Source of the DNA: an uncultured Flavobacteriales bacterium
GTDB lineage: Bacteria; Bacteroidota; Bacteroidia; Flavobacteriales; Crocinitomicaceae
NCBI GenBank assembly: GCA_946886545.1
Contig: CAMPIU010000178.1
Location: 1-6,490 of the forward strand
Reading direction: 5' to 3'
DNA length: 6,490 nucleotides
Shown here: piece by piece, positions 5,656-6,490 of the stretch
Position numbering within the stretch: the stretch's first letter is position 1
Layout of the letters: every line of letters begins with the position of its first letter
The notes under the pieces: generated by a model
Seen by the model: the letters and a program-made list of their open reading frames with translations, nothing else
The model's database searches: none
Told to the model about the DNA's origin: nothing
Made by a program: the position numbers and the translations under genes

Positions 5656-6324
5656 GTGACCTCAAGCGGGGAAATGTCAAACTTTTTGATGGAAGATTTG
5701 GAGCGTATATTGCAACTGGAAACTTTGGAAAACAATATTCTTTAACAACAGCTTTCACCCTTTTGAATTGGTGGACATTTCACAGTTCCATAACTACAAT
5801 AAACACAACAATCACCCTTTAATGGTTTGAGTACAGTTTTGCAATTTTCACATTCATAGAAGTAAGAACAAGCATCGGTTGGCATGATTTCATCTTTCTT
5901 GTGTCCGCAATTTGGACAGGTTATTGTTGAATGTAATTCTACTTCTTCTTCCGTTTCACAGCATCGACCATGTAATCTGTGGCGGTAATAATCTACAACA
6001 GTAGCAATCAAAAGTTCCAACATTCCTGCATAGAGAAAATAAACCCAATATTTACTATCGTTGAAATGGTATCCGTAAAAGATCAAAAGAGCACTCGGTA
6101 TAGCGATCAGCAATGGATACATACACCTGTGTTTCCTGTATGAAATAAAGAATCCCACCAATGAAACTATGACCATTATTTGAAATATCCACATTGTCCA
6201 ACCTCCAAAGACTTCGAAACTACCTAAGCCAAGTGCAGAAGCAGCGAGTGCGAAAATTGGAAAACAACACGGTGAAAGAATTGCTACTAAAAGCATTCCA
6301 ATTACACCCCACTTACTTAGATTT
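5656..6324. repeat. Long direct repeat, right copy
   Basis: Gap-free counterpart of 1417-2085, shifted by 4239 bases. The identical core is 5692-6083. It spans most of the second MerC-GDCCVxC gene and 86 bases after its stop. The same orientation of both copies makes them substrates for recombination that deletes or circularises the intervening genes. Confidence 0.95.
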
Positions 6325-6341
6325 TTTGCTTTACTTCTCAC
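5742..6341 (-). CDS. MerC-family membrane protein with C-terminal GDCCVxC domain (copy 2)
   Basis: A 199-residue protein with the same layout as copy 1: MerC-like membrane domain with SPCCFPIF in the first hydrophobic segment, zinc-ribbon-like CPNCG, then GDCCVYC near the C-terminus. Against copy 1 it differs in four residues near the start (positions 2-5) and four conservative changes (Ile8Leu, Leu52Ile, Val58Ile, Met81Ile); the rest, including every cysteine, is identical. The start is GTG (6339-6341), fitting the ATG of copy 1 in alignment. It lies 11 bases after the stop of the HMA/MerP-like gene. GGAGAGGAA, inside the end of that gene, may act as ribosome binding site but sits 14 bases from the GTG. 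This arrangement, small HMA protein followed by MerC/MerT-type membrane protein, looks like the native operon. Soft-metal uptake or relay is inferred, and the substrate is unknown. Confidence 0.88.
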   Translation of the reverse strand: MRSKAKNLSKWGVIGMLLVAILSPCCFPIFALAASALGLGSFEVFGGWTMWIFQIMVIVSLVGFFISYRKHRCMYPLLIAIPSALLIFYGYHFNDSKYWVYFLYAGMLELLIATVVDYYRHRLHGRCCETEEEVELHSTITCPNCGHKKDEIMPTDACSYFYECENCKTVLKPLKGDCCVYCSYGTVKCPPIQKGESCC

Positions 6342-6352
6342 AATTTTGAATA

Positions 6353-6490
6353 TTATTCCTCTCCTTTACAACAACCATCCCTTTGCTTATACCCGTTCGG
6401 ATCAGCTTTCATTTCGTCAGCATCGAAACCACGTAGTGAAATTTCTTTACGGATTTTTTCAGGTGTTATTTTCTTCGTCCAGTAAACAAC
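6353..6490 (-). CDS. HMA/MerP-like metal-binding protein, C-terminal part
   Basis: An open frame on the minus strand enters from the right edge in frame and ends with TAA (6353-6355). Only the last 45 residues are visible. The part KITPEKIRKEISLRGFDAD is the final helix and strand typical of heavy-metal-associated (MerP-like) domains, whose consensus there is also a Gly-(Tyr/Phe) turn. The tail ends in a Cys pair, DGCCKGEE, seen in Bacteroidota HMA proteins next to mer-like transporters. The metal-binding CxxC lies outside the window. It precedes the second MerC-GDCCVxC gene by 11 bases and would be co-transcribed with it. Presumed role: binding a soft metal ion and passing it to the membrane partner. 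Whether it is exported cannot be seen. Confidence 0.8.
   Translation of the reverse strand, partial: VVYWTKKITPEKIRKEISLRGFDADEMKADPNGYKQRDGCCKGEE

Larger units (their letters stand above)
5495..5741. other. Convergent spacer with two hairpins and repeat flank
   Basis: This spacer separates the CDF gene from the convergent second MerC-GDCCVxC gene. It contains a terminator-like hairpin at 5507-5540, an AT-rich stretch with nothing recognisable (5541-5605), a strong bidirectional hairpin (5606-5649) and, from 5656, the flank of the long direct repeat. No gene is supported. Confidence 0.7.

Noticed and set aside
1417..6324. Composite transposon or integron cassette with attC sites
   Set aside because: No transposase or integrase, no terminal inverted repeats with target duplication, and no attC core sites are seen; the repeats are gene copies.

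Overview
The window looks like an accessory heavy-metal-handling locus from a member of the Bacteroidota. The evidence is a SusC/RagA-style TonB-dependent receptor with an N-terminal carboxypeptidase-regulatory-like domain, AT-rich leaders without Shine-Dalgarno sequences, a TAnnTTTG-type promoter, and protein families typical of that phylum. No rRNA, tRNA, CRISPR array or transposase was found.

Layout. At the left (158-895, minus) lies a conserved hypothetical protein of a Bacteroidota family. It is followed by about 600 bases without a convincing gene (896-1502), which hold a degenerate 11-nt repeat tract, several hairpins and two copies of a short GTGACCTC block. A MerC-type membrane protein with a C-terminal GDCCVxC domain (1503-2102, minus) is divergent from a three-gene plus-strand run. 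That run is a small Cys-rich exported protein resembling DUF6660 (2141-2446), a 730-residue TonB-dependent receptor (2502-4694), and a CDF-type cation transporter with a degenerate N-terminal HMA domain (4697-5494). Two terminator-like hairpins close this run. A second, almost identical MerC-GDCCVxC gene follows (5742-6341, minus). It sits directly downstream of the 3' end of an HMA/MerP-like gene that runs off the right edge (6353-6490, minus).

How the genes may work together (inference). The HMA protein and MerC-GDCCVxC proteins resemble the metal-chaperone and inner-membrane parts of mer-like systems. The receptor would pass a metal or metal complex through the outer membrane, the small Cys-rich protein may act in the periplasm, and the CDF protein would move a cation across the inner membrane. 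The substrate cannot be read from the sequence. No mercuric reductase (merA), merR or other regulator is inside the window.

Most striking structure. The two MerC-GDCCVxC genes are gap-free direct repeats 4239 bases apart with mosaic divergence. A 392-bp block (1453-1844 = 5692-6083) is identical, while the adjacent 241 bp carries 24 differences, 21 of them at third codon positions. This points to gene conversion or recombination, and the repeats could let the receptor/CDF cassette be excised as a circle.
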